A stretch of 64,000 nt of DNA from Planctomycetota bacterium. GTDB lineage: Bacteria > Planctomycetota > UBA1135 > GCA-002686595. The position numbers and the translations under genes were made by a program. Below are positions 42,997 through 49,432 of the stretch, one piece after another (positions within the stretch are counted from its first letter, which is position 1; every line of letters begins with the position of its first letter). The notes below the pieces were generated by a model. The model did not search any database, had not been told where the DNA came from, and saw nothing but the letters and a program-made list of their open reading frames with translations. The stretch lies in NCBI GenBank assembly GCA_020638855.1, contig JACKHT010000008.1, positions 72,219 through 136,218 on the forward strand, given 5' to 3'.

Positions 42997-43892
42997 ACGC
43001 CCAGGATGTTCCTTGCGGCCCAGGATGCCACCTGTTCTCCGTGGCGGATTTGGCCGAGCTCGTCCAGGTGCAGGAAGTCGTCCGCGTGAACGCTGGGATA
43101 GCTCAAGTTTTGAGCGGTGACGTTCTTACGCACGGTCGACATTCCCAGTTGTTGCTCGATTACCGTTTCGATATAGCCAAGGGCGGTAGCGTCAGGATCG
43201 AGGTCCCCATTCTCCGTGTAGCGCGGAGAGGCCGTGATCCACCACGGCAAATTCGCTACGCCAACATGGGACCGAACCTTGTCGATGATCCGCCCCATGT
43301 TCTTTTGCCAAGCATCTGCGCGGTCCTTGTAGCGAGCATCGCTCTCCCCAATCATTGAAATCATCCCCGCCCAGCGCCAATCCTTGGTGTAGCCATCCAG
43401 AAGGGTGGAGGCCAATGAAAGGTACCCATGCAGGTAGGGTTCCAAAAGGGAGTACTGCGGCTTGGAATCCACGCTCCAGTTGAATTCGTTGGAATTGGCA
43501 ATCGTAGTTCCACCGACGCCCAGCTTGACAATGACAACCGTGTACTGGCCTCGAGGCAGCGCTTTAAGCAGGGTGTCTGCGAAAGAGAGCTCCATGCCGA
43601 AGTAGATGTTGTCCTTGTTCAGCCATGGCGCATATTGCCCTTCCGCCGATGTGTAACCTGGGGTGAGGGCGCGGAAAGCGCTTGGTCGATCAATGGACAA
43701 GCGAAGCATCTGGGTGTTTTTGTCCAAAATGAACGCCCCAGGAACCGCGCCATCGGAACGGAGGTTGTGTTGTGGGCTTGCTCCAAACTCCCTTGTCCAG
43801 CGGCAATTCGTTCCGTCGGCATTCGATTGCCCCCAGAGCCCGTAAGCTAGTACGCGCCGACCCCAGGGGTCGCTATTCGTCCTGAGGGTCAT
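42993..43892 (-). CDS. SGNH/sialate O-acetylesterase-type hydrolase
   Basis: 299 residues from ATG 43892, chosen for GGAGG eight nt upstream (43901-43905). Block I YGLWGQSNADGTN holds the nucleophile Ser (about residue 18); VIVKLGVGGTTIANSNEF is block II-like; MISMIGESDAR and a C-terminal DDFLHLDELG could supply the Asp/His pair. These esterases remove acetyl groups from sugars; in a phage this fits surface-glycan trimming. No signal peptide. It overlaps bet by 20 bp and is homologous to the host-flank gene at 51552. Confidence 0.78.
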   Translation of the reverse strand: MTLRTNSDPWGRRVLAYGLWGQSNADGTNCRWTREFGASPQHNLRSDGAVPGAFILDKNTQMLRLSIDRPSAFRALTPGYTSAEGQYAPWLNKDNIYFGMELSFADTLLKALPRGQYTVVIVKLGVGGTTIANSNEFNWSVDSKPQYSLLEPYLHGYLSLASTLLDGYTKDWRWAGMISMIGESDARYKDRADAWQKNMGRIIDKVRSHVGVANLPWWITASPRYTENGDLDPDATALGYIETVIEQQLGMSTVRKNVTAQNLSYPSVHADDFLHLDELGQIRHGEQVASWAARNILGV

Positions 43893-44631
43893 AGCCATCA
43901 CCTCCGCCGTCAAAGAGCTGGTCTTTTGCGGGCGCCTGGCTGTCAGCATCGCCGAGCTTCCCATCCTCTTCTGGCGGGGTCGTGTGCGCCTGCTCTTCGG
44001 CCAGACGACCAAAGGCTTTGTCGGCCTCGCGGTTCAGCGCCTCCATCTCGTCTTCGCTGGCGTTGCGCACCCCAAGGACCTCCGCATCGTAGATTTGCGC
44101 AGCCTCGTCAGGCTCGTAGATTCCAGAGAAGCCGAAGACGAGGCGAACGCCTTGGCAAATCGCTCGGTTGCGAATCATGCGAAGCGGCATGTTGCGCCAT
44201 TGGTCGGTTCCCCGCGCGCACTCCTTGATCCACTCTTCAATTCGGATCTCCTTGCCTCGGTCCAGCCGCTTGATCACACACGCGCAACCGACAATCTCCC
44301 CGGCCTCGTTCTTGATGTACTCGGGATACCAATACTCGCATTGCGAGTGGGTGTTCATGAGGGTGAGCCACCCGTCAACACCAACAACCGGCGTAATCCC
44401 ACCAACCTTCGAAGGGAATGCGTAGATTTCTTTGGTGAAAGGGTTGAGCTTGTACTGATCAGCGACCAGCAAGAGCGCATTCACCTGCTCAACTGTGGCG
44501 CTAGCCTTGGTCGGGAAGATGGTGTTGGCCAGAGTGTCAAACATGGCCTTCGGGTCCAGCCCCATACGATTCGCGAAGGTGCGGAGGATGGAGTTCTTTT
44601 GCTGGATTGCGGGTTTAGTTTCGGAAGTCAT
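43873..44631 (-). CDS. bet: Bet/RecT-type single-strand annealing protein
   Basis: 252 residues from ATG 44631; the longer open frame upstream is a shadow of the exonuclease gene. The N-terminal two thirds carry the Redbeta/Bet pattern: ATVEQVNALLLVADQYKLNP (about 44-63), FTKEIYAFPSKVGGITPVVG, VDGWLTLMNTH, and the LRMIRNRAICQGVRLVFG helix. The C-terminal tail is acidic and disordered. It anneals single strands made by the exonuclease next to it. Confidence 0.9.
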   Translation of the reverse strand: MTSETKPAIQQKNSILRTFANRMGLDPKAMFDTLANTIFPTKASATVEQVNALLLVADQYKLNPFTKEIYAFPSKVGGITPVVGVDGWLTLMNTHSQCEYWYPEYIKNEAGEIVGCACVIKRLDRGKEIRIEEWIKECARGTDQWRNMPLRMIRNRAICQGVRLVFGFSGIYEPDEAAQIYDAEVLGVRNASEDEMEALNREADKAFGRLAEEQAHTTPPEEDGKLGDADSQAPAKDQLFDGGGDGYDPQDE

Positions 44632-45436
44632 TGTGGAAGATCGGGGAAAGGGTTTCGAAGCGGTCGGGGTAGGAGGGCCAGGTGTTTTTGCGAGCACACT
44701 CCGCCCAGCTGGCAAGCGCCTCCGCGTGCTGCTCAGAAGCAAAGGCGCGGTCCTCATTGGAGAGTCCGATCCAACGGAACTGGAACACCGACGGCCCCTT
44801 GTCGATGAACAGGAACACAAACCGCGGCCATCGCCCTGTAAGGGCAAAATATCCCGCGCGGTAGTGGTGGTCTTGGATGTGGTACCCGTACTGCCGAAAG
44901 GAAGACTTGAGAGCCTGGGTGCGCACACTCTTGGTGGTCTTCACGTCGACAATCAGGTCGCGTTCGAAGTCCACCCAGTCGGGTCGGAACTTGAGCATGA
45001 GGCCGGTTTCTGGATCCTTCCAGAATCCGGAAACCTCGGGCTCTCCGGCTGAGAATGCCCAGCACCCCAGCTCGCTTGTGTTGATCCGCTCTCCGAGTTT
45101 GCGAACCGTGCTAACCTCGGCAGTGCTCAAAATCGGCTTGCCCGGATTCGCCTCCAAAAAGGCCTTGTAGTCTTTCGTGCGGGCATCTCTGCGCCCTTCG
45201 TACACCACAAAGCGCCGGGGGAGCGCCTCTGGCTCAAGGAGAAGGCAATGGGTTGCCTCCCCCACCAAGAACCCACTCGAATCGAGTTGAGGGTTTTCGT
45301 TCGCGTAGTACGGCGTTTGGTCGATCAGGTTCCAAAGCCGCGATCTCGAGATTGCACCGTCCGCGTGGTATTCGTCTGACGGCAGCCCTCGATGGAATCC
45401 GGCCGCATATCCGGCCGGTAAAACTGGTGCACCCAA
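44615..45436 (-). CDS. PD-(D/E)XK exonuclease, RecE/phage Exo-type
   Basis: 273 residues from TTG 45436 (GGGGGG upstream). FLVGEATHCLLLEPEALPRR (about 56-75) and LKFRPDWVDFERDLIVDVKT (about 147-166) give the Glu, Asp and D-x-K residues of the nuclease core; SSFRQYGYHIQDHHYRAGYF is the helix that carries the Q-x-x-x-Y motif of RecB-like/RecE enzymes. With the overlapping bet gene it forms a two-component strand-annealing system. Confidence 0.85.
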   Translation of the reverse strand: MGAPVLPAGYAAGFHRGLPSDEYHADGAISRSRLWNLIDQTPYYANENPQLDSSGFLVGEATHCLLLEPEALPRRFVVYEGRRDARTKDYKAFLEANPGKPILSTAEVSTVRKLGERINTSELGCWAFSAGEPEVSGFWKDPETGLMLKFRPDWVDFERDLIVDVKTTKSVRTQALKSSFRQYGYHIQDHHYRAGYFALTGRWPRFVFLFIDKGPSVFQFRWIGLSNEDRAFASEQHAEALASWAECARKNTWPSYPDRFETLSPIFHNDFRN

Positions 45437-45531
45437 AAGGTCCCCCCATTGGATGTGAGCACAAAATGGCCGCCCCTAGCCAAGGCGTCCCTCCGGCTAG
45501 AAGCTACTTCAGGGGAGCGAACGCAGCAACC

Positions 45532-45765
45532 CTAGCAGCCGCCGTCAATGTGGGCCTGCTCTACCCGCGCTTTGTGCCGGTCCACGAAGTCTTGGAACGT
45601 CTCGCCCGGATTCTGGGTGGTGGTGACCGTCACCACGGTTCCATTGCATTCGAACGTGGTGACCAGGGTGGCGGGCCCGTCAGCCCCGGCCTCGAGCAGC
45701 ATGTTGGCCATGCTTTGCGCTGGCAGGTTCAAGGTATGCGCGAATTCAATGCTGGTCGTCGTCAT
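45532..45765 (-). CDS. Small hypothetical protein
   Basis: 77 residues from ATG 45765, chosen for GGAGG just upstream. Starts MTTTSIEFAHTLNLPAQ; C-terminal TTQNPGETFQDFVDRHKARV. Its start overlaps the end of the zinc-ribbon gene (45746). No family recognised. Confidence 0.5.
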   Translation of the reverse strand: MTTTSIEFAHTLNLPAQSMANMLLEAGADGPATLVTTFECNGTVVTVTTTQNPGETFQDFVDRHKARVEQAHIDGGC

Positions 45766-46453
45766 GGCTGCCTCCGAGGGCCTCAACCCTCCGAGAATGC
45801 GTTGCAATCCAGTCTAGATGAGACTGCCCGGCACCCCGGGGCGTGATCAGGAAGGTCTTGGCGGTTGGGTCTCCAAAATCATAGCGAACCCTCTCCACGA
45901 TTTGCTCCTTGGGGGTGTGGTCTTCGTTGTCCGCCTTTGGGAGCATTTGGCTCAGAATCAGCGTCACCCCGCCTGCCACCGCAGCGCCGGCTGCGAGCGC
46001 CTTCTTCACGCGCGCCTTTGGTGCCTTGTGCCGGACGCCAAGGCTTTCAGCGACCAGTGCTGTGAGGCGCGCAGCCGTTGCGGGGTCGGTCTTCCCCTCC
46101 GAAACGAGGAGCGCTTGGCATCCCTCTGGACCGCTTTGTGCCATCGCTACCACCGCAGCGATGAACCTGTCGGCAGTGATCCTCGAGCCAGCCATCCATG
46201 TGCCGGATTTCCAGTTGAACTGGCGCGCGCATGCTCGGCACCGGTACCGGCGCTTGTTCGTCAAGTCGAACTCGGAGGGAGGGGCCGCATTCGGCGATCC
46301 ACAGTTGGGGCAGATAGGGCCGTTTGGCCATCTCGCGGCCTCGATGGCCTCCGCCCCGGCGACCGGATTCCCCAGGAGGGCGAGCGCCTCCGCGGGCTCG
46401 GCGAGGAGTTTTTCCCAGAATCCCCAATTTTTTTGGCCACTTTTTTTCTTCAT
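45746..46453 (-). CDS. IS1595-type zinc-ribbon protein without transposase core, with membrane segment
   Basis: 235 residues. Residues 36-105 match the N-terminal zinc ribbon of IS1595/ISXO2 transposases: AARWPNGPICPNCGSPNA (C48, C51), RRYRCRACARQFNWKSGTWM (C72, C75), then SRITADRFIAAVVAMA. The DDE catalytic domain is absent; instead there is a helical part, one hydrophobic segment (AAGAAVAGGVTLILSQML, about 153-170) and a charged tail. It may be a domesticated DNA-binding protein at the membrane and is first in the leftward recombination operon, so it could be a regulator. Confidence 0.65.
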   Translation of the reverse strand: MKKKSGQKNWGFWEKLLAEPAEALALLGNPVAGAEAIEAARWPNGPICPNCGSPNAAPPSEFDLTNKRRYRCRACARQFNWKSGTWMAGSRITADRFIAAVVAMAQSGPEGCQALLVSEGKTDPATAARLTALVAESLGVRHKAPKARVKKALAAGAAVAGGVTLILSQMLPKADNEDHTPKEQIVERVRYDFGDPTAKTFLITPRGAGQSHLDWIATHSRRVEALGGSHDDDQH

Positions 46454-46518
46454 GCCTGTGGGTATTCGGTGGTCACCCTTGGGGGCAGTCTACCGTCGGT
46501 GTCCAGCTTTGTCCCCAT

Positions 46519-46564
46519 TTGCCATACGGGGCAACAGGTAATTTTGCCGCCAGCCATCGGCAAA
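46519..46564. promoter_or_regulatory. Two TTTGCC-type inverted repeats, operator candidates
   Basis: TTGCC (46519-46523) / GGCAA (46530-46534) and TTTGCCG (46543-46549) / CGGCAAA (46558-46564) share the half-site TTTGCC. They lie between the leftward operon start and the rightward promoter-like sequence at 46582, the right place for divergent control. Confidence 0.5.
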
Positions 46565-46581
46565 GCCCAGAGTTGATGGGC

Positions 46582-46610
46582 TTGACGCCTCGCCCGTCGG
46601 TGCCAGAATT
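46582..46610 (+). promoter_or_regulatory. Sigma70-like promoter for the candidate RNA
   Basis: TTGACG (46582-46587) and AGAATT (46605-46610) are spaced 17 bp apart, giving a predicted start near 46617. Good -35 match, moderate -10. Confidence 0.55.
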
Positions 46611-46828
46611 GCGCCGTCACGTCCCTGCCTAACTTCGCGAGCGGGCGCCGGTCACCAAAATGGCTGGCGCCCGCACCTTGGCGGGGACTTGCCAGGTAAC
46701 AACTGGGGGCTAGGATGCCCGCTCAGGTGGTCGCCAAGGCCGTTTGAGGAAATCGAAGTCCTGCCTTTGCTTGAGTTCTTTGGGGTTATCATTGTCCCCA
46801 AAGGATCCCGGTTTTCCGGGAGGTTGGG

Positions 46829-46843
46829 TCCTTTGTTGCAGCC
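46829..46843 (+). promoter_or_regulatory. Anti-ribosome-binding-site segment in the RNA linker
   Basis: TCCTTTGTTGCAGCC matches the plus strand at 7215-7229 (15 nt; 16 nt with the preceding G), 7756-7768 (13 nt; 15 with GG), 8972-8984 (13), 8340-8352 (13, from CTTTG) and 5907-5917 (11). Each match covers a translation start region on the minus strand. Confidence 0.6.
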
Positions 46844-46893
46844 TCATCCGTCCCTAGACCACCGCAGGTCTGGGACGTGACACTTCCGGACGG

Positions 46894-46925
46894 CCCAGGC
46901 TCCCTAGCGGGGCCTGGGTTTTTTT
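46894..46925 (+). terminator. Rho-independent terminator upstream of xis-int
   Basis: Stem CCCAGGC (46894-46900) / GCCTGGG (46912-46918), extended inside by CCC/GGG, followed by seven T (46919-46925). It stands before the excisionase gene, so it either ends the candidate RNA or attenuates the integration operon. Confidence 0.85.
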
Positions 46926-47132
46926 GCGCACCCATCGCCCCCGTAGTGGGGACGAAGCGGGGACTTGGCGTCCCTCATGACCCGGCTTTTCTGCGTCAAA
47001 AAAACCCTTGCGGGTCTGGCCGGGAAGGGGCTAGGCTCCATTGATCAGCGGATCTGCAACCGCCGATTTGACAACCATCCAACTAGCCTGCCCCGATCAG
47101 GGGGTGTCACCAGGCTGGGAGGGCAGAAAACA

Positions 47133-47363
47133 ATGAAAAACCCCAGCATGTCGCGCATCAGCGCGGTTCCTAAGGACGGCGAGGCAAGCCGTGAGGCATG
47201 GACGGTGGCCGACGTAGCCGCCTACTTCCACCGGAGCCCCAAAACCATTCACCGATGGGTTGAGAGCGGGATTTTGCCGCCACCCCGTAGGATCATGGGC
47301 TCGAAGTACTGGTACCGCTACGAAATCGAGGCGGTCCTTAACCAGCGGGGGAAAGCCCAATGA
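47133..47363 (+). CDS. xis: Excisionase-type helix-turn-helix protein
   Basis: 76 residues from ATG 47133, chosen for GGGAGGG upstream; the frame is open to 46965 without a start signal. EAWTVADVAAYFHRSPKTIH and RWVESGILPPPRRIMGSKYW form a MerR/AlpA/Xis-type winged helix. The 4-bp overlap with the integrase gene supports a recombination directionality role, though it might also regulate transcription. Confidence 0.75.
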   Translation: MKNPSMSRISAVPKDGEASREAWTVADVAAYFHRSPKTIHRWVESGILPPPRRIMGSKYWYRYEIEAVLNQRGKAQ

Positions 47364-48607
47364 CCCGGCGCCGCAGCACATCAGGGACCATTTCAAAGCA
47401 CGTTCGCTCTCACGGTCCGATCTGGATTCTTCGCTATTCGGACGCCGATGGCGTGCAGCGCCGCATCCAACTCAAAACGAAGACCGGCGATTGGTGCCGC
47501 ACGAAGCCGGAGGCGGAAACCGCCCAGGCCGTGATCATTGCCGAACGCGATGCGGTCCCCGGCCGCACGTTGCGAGCGCCGGCGTCCTGGCAAGAGGCTC
47601 TTGCGGCTTTTCTCGCAAACTGGGCCCCCACGGTCACCGAGCACCACGCCAAGGCAAGCGAAGCATCGATCTCGAGAATCATGCTCGCTGCCAGGTGCAA
47701 GAAGGTGACCGACCTGACCAGGCGCAAGATCCTTGCCTGGCGCGATGAGCGCCAAGGGGAGGTTTCCGGAGCAACGGTCAACCGTGACCTCGCGGCGCTG
47801 CGGCGCTTCATGCGCTGGCTCGAGCTCCGGGACTTCATCCTCGAGGACCCTACCGAGCGAATCAAAGACCTGGCGGAAGAGCAAACCCGCCCGCGACGCG
47901 CGTACCGCGACGACGAGCTCGAGCGCCTCTGGGAGGCCATGCGCAACCTCGACCACATTCGAGGGGGCGAGCCCCAAGCCTGGGTGATCCGCGGCCTCTG
48001 GTCGCTTGGGTGTCGGTACGGCGAGCTCCGCCAAATCCAGTGGCGCGATGTCGACCTCGAGGGCGGGCTGGTACTCCTGCGCCCAGAGACCACCAAAGGC
48101 CGCCAGGGCCGCCGCAAGGCGCGGACCATCCCGCTGACGCCCCAGGTGGCTCCGGGCTTCCGCGAGGCCGCTCAGGCGGCCAGGGTGGCCCAGACGGGAA
48201 GCCTCGGCCGAGTCGTCGGCGGATCCGACCCCGTTTTCCTGTCCCGCCGTGGCTTTCCCCTCCACCCGGCCAGGGCGCGCCTGCTGAACTTCCTGGATGC
48301 CGCGATGGAAATGGCCGGCGTCGAAAAGATCGATGCCGATGGTCGCCACCTCGACCTGCATGCCTTCCGAACCACGTTCATCACCAGGCTGCTTCGCCAA
48401 GGCATCGGCGTTGTTCAGCTGGCGAAGATCGTTGGCCACAAGGACCTGGGGATGATCATGCGGCACTACGAAGACCTAGGGATCGATCACCTGCGCCAAT
48501 CGGCGGGGGCGATCGACCTTCCCAAGTGGAGCCCTGACGGCGCCTCGCCCACCGTCGATTTGGGCCTCCATCCGCGCGCCAGGTTCGGCGAACTAGGCTC
48601 CAACTAG
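47360..48607 (+). CDS. int: Tyrosine integrase
   Basis: 415 residues. Catalytic residues: R219 in GCRYGELR, Lys in the TTKGRQGRRK beta hairpin, H334 and R337 in LDLHAFRTTF, H360 in IVGHKDL, and Y370 in MRHYEDL. An arm-binding-type N-terminus (ISKHVRSHGPIWILRYSD) and a SAM-like core-binding domain (about 73-165) precede it. It acts on the 19-bp core in tRNA-Asn. Its last codons (Glu-Leu-Gly-Ser-Asn-stop) are made from the AACTAGGCTC repeat; the TAG stop is part of the second copy. Confidence 0.95.
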   Translation: MTRRRSTSGTISKHVRSHGPIWILRYSDADGVQRRIQLKTKTGDWCRTKPEAETAQAVIIAERDAVPGRTLRAPASWQEALAAFLANWAPTVTEHHAKASEASISRIMLAARCKKVTDLTRRKILAWRDERQGEVSGATVNRDLAALRRFMRWLELRDFILEDPTERIKDLAEEQTRPRRAYRDDELERLWEAMRNLDHIRGGEPQAWVIRGLWSLGCRYGELRQIQWRDVDLEGGLVLLRPETTKGRQGRRKARTIPLTPQVAPGFREAAQAARVAQTGSLGRVVGGSDPVFLSRRGFPLHPARARLLNFLDAAMEMAGVEKIDADGRHLDLHAFRTTFITRLLRQGIGVVQLAKIVGHKDLGMIMRHYEDLGIDHLRQSAGAIDLPKWSPDGASPTVDLGLHPRARFGELGSN

Positions 48608-48654
48608 GCTCTGGAAGCGCGATGACTTTTGCAACTAGGCATCAACTAGGCTCT
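48591..48654 (+). repeat. Right-arm integrase sites: four 11-mers in two tandem pairs
   Basis: AACTAGGCTCC (48591-48601), AACTAGGCTCT (48602-48612), AACTAGGCATC (48633-48643) and AACTAGGCTCT (48644-48654). The pairs are 42 bp apart, about four helical turns. The first pair overlaps the end of int. Same motif as 1107-1128. Confidence 0.8.
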
Positions 48655-48720
48655 GGAGGCCTCCCCGCGAGTGGTGATAATCCGATGCGCTGCATGGGTT
48701 TACCGCCGATTTTGGGGTGT

Positions 48721-48739
48721 GTGGCTCCCCGAGTAGGAC
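48721..48739. other. attR: attR core within tRNA-Asn
   Basis: GTGGCTCCCCGAGTAGGAC equals attL (990-1008). It covers the CCA end, the 3' acceptor strand and the start of the T-arm, so integration leaves the tRNA gene complete. Confidence 0.9.
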
Positions 48740-48797
48740 TCGAACCTACGACCTAGCGGTTAACAGCCGCGCGCTCTACCAACTGAGCTATCGGGGA
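48722..48797 (-). tRNA. tRNA-Asn (GTT)
   Basis: 76 nt on the minus strand with encoded CCA. Acceptor TCCCCGA/TCGGGGA, D-arm GCTCAGTTGGTAGAGC, anticodon loop CTGTTAA (GTT), T-arm GTAGGTTCGAGTCCTAC. It is the attachment site of the prophage. Confidence 0.97.
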
Positions 48798-48808
48798 TTG
48801 GAAGGGGA

Positions 48809-48836
48809 AGGATATCCTGGCCGAAGGGCAAGTCAA
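48809..48836 (-). promoter_or_regulatory. Promoter of tRNA-Asn
   Basis: On the minus strand TTGACT (48836-48831) and TATCCT (48814-48809) are 16 bp apart, with the tRNA 5' end at 48797, about 11 bp downstream of the -10 box. Confidence 0.65.
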
Positions 48837-48912
48837 GCCCCGCTCGGGCGGTTTGGGGGGGCCAGAATCGATTTGGAGACCGGGATGGGCCTGGATCCGG
48901 GGGCCTAGGAAG

Positions 48913-49428
48913 CTAGGCGTAGCGTTCGCGCAGGACTTCCATGTGGTGCTGCTCGTGGCCGGCCAGGATCCACGGGATGGCAGCCATTTCGACTTGGTTG
49001 CCGCTGACTTCGGCGGTGGTCGACCAGTCGAGCTCGGGCAGGCCCGCGAGCAACGTCAGGGTGCTCGCTCGGACGCTGCGCGCCTCGTCGATCAGGTCCG
49101 CCAGCGGACGCTGGTCGAACCCGCCGCGATCGACGAATTCGTCCTGCGGGAAGCCCGTCAGAACCCCTGGGCCGCCGCGGGCCATCCACAGCAAGCGGTA
49201 GGCGAAGATGCGCTCGCCGTCGATCAGGTGTCCCAGCACTTGGGCGATCGACCACTTGCCAGGGGCGTAGCGATGCGTGGCCCGGGTTTCCGGTAGCTTT
49301 GCAAACCAAGCCAGACTGGGCTCGATTTGCTGGGCCAGGACCAGGGCCACATCGGACTCCGCGATCCGGTCGATGTAGGGCTGGAAATAGCCCGCCGGCG
49401 ACAGGGGTTTGGGGATCGGGCGCGTCAT
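48913..49428 (-). CDS. DinB-family (DUF664-like) protein
   Basis: 171 residues from ATG 49428, four nt after the hflC stop. KWSIAQVLGHLIDGERIFAY (about 58-77) and the C-terminal AGHEQHHMEVLRERYA carry the three His of the DinB four-helix metal site (H in GHLID, HEQHH). DinB-family proteins are often thiol-dependent transferases or of unknown role. Last gene of the hflK-hflC transcript. Confidence 0.82.
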   Translation of the reverse strand: MTRPIPKPLSPAGYFQPYIDRIAESDVALVLAQQIEPSLAWFAKLPETRATHRYAPGKWSIAQVLGHLIDGERIFAYRLLWMARGGPGVLTGFPQDEFVDRGGFDQRPLADLIDEARSVRASTLTLLAGLPELDWSTTAEVSGNQVEMAAIPWILAGHEQHHMEVLRERYA

Positions 49429-49432
49429 GGGA

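Larger units (their letters stand above)
46617..46925 (+). ncRNA. Candidate structured antisense RNA / int-operon leader
   Basis: A stretch without a convincing gene, bounded by a promoter-like sequence and a strong terminator. Hairpins: GCGGGCGCC/GGCGCCCGC (46641-46649/46666-46674), TTTGGGG/CCCCAAA (46779-46785/46796-46802), CCCGG-TTTT-CCGGG (46807-46820), a 10-bp stem with one bulge (46850-46860/46867-46876), then the terminator. The unpaired linker 46821-46849 contains TCCTTTGTTGCAG, the exact complement of the start element of several leftward early genes. It could act as a trans antisense RNA, as an attenuator leader of xis-int, or both. Transcription is predicted, not shown. Confidence 0.55.
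990..48739. mobile_element. Integrated podovirus-type prophage, about 47.7 kb
   Basis: Bounded by a 19-bp direct repeat (GTGGCTCCCCGAGTAGGAC) at 990..1008 and 48721..48739; the right copy is the 3' end of a tRNA-Asn gene. Inside are a tyrosine integrase with an excisionase-type gene next to attR, terminase, portal, capsid, tail-tube and internal virion proteins, and an exonuclease/Bet recombination pair. There is no tape-measure protein or tail sheath, while nozzle-like and internal virion proteins are present, so a short-tailed (podovirus) particle is inferred. All modules look intact; no endolysin or CI-type repressor was recognised. Confidence 0.93.

Noticed and set aside
46652..46792. Short leftward frame (46 codons) downstream of a CTGCAACAAAGGA copy, which would make the 46829 element an ordinary ribosome-binding site
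   Set aside because: The start is about 36 nt from AAAGGA, far too distant, and the residue composition is not protein-like. The promoter and terminator both point the other way.
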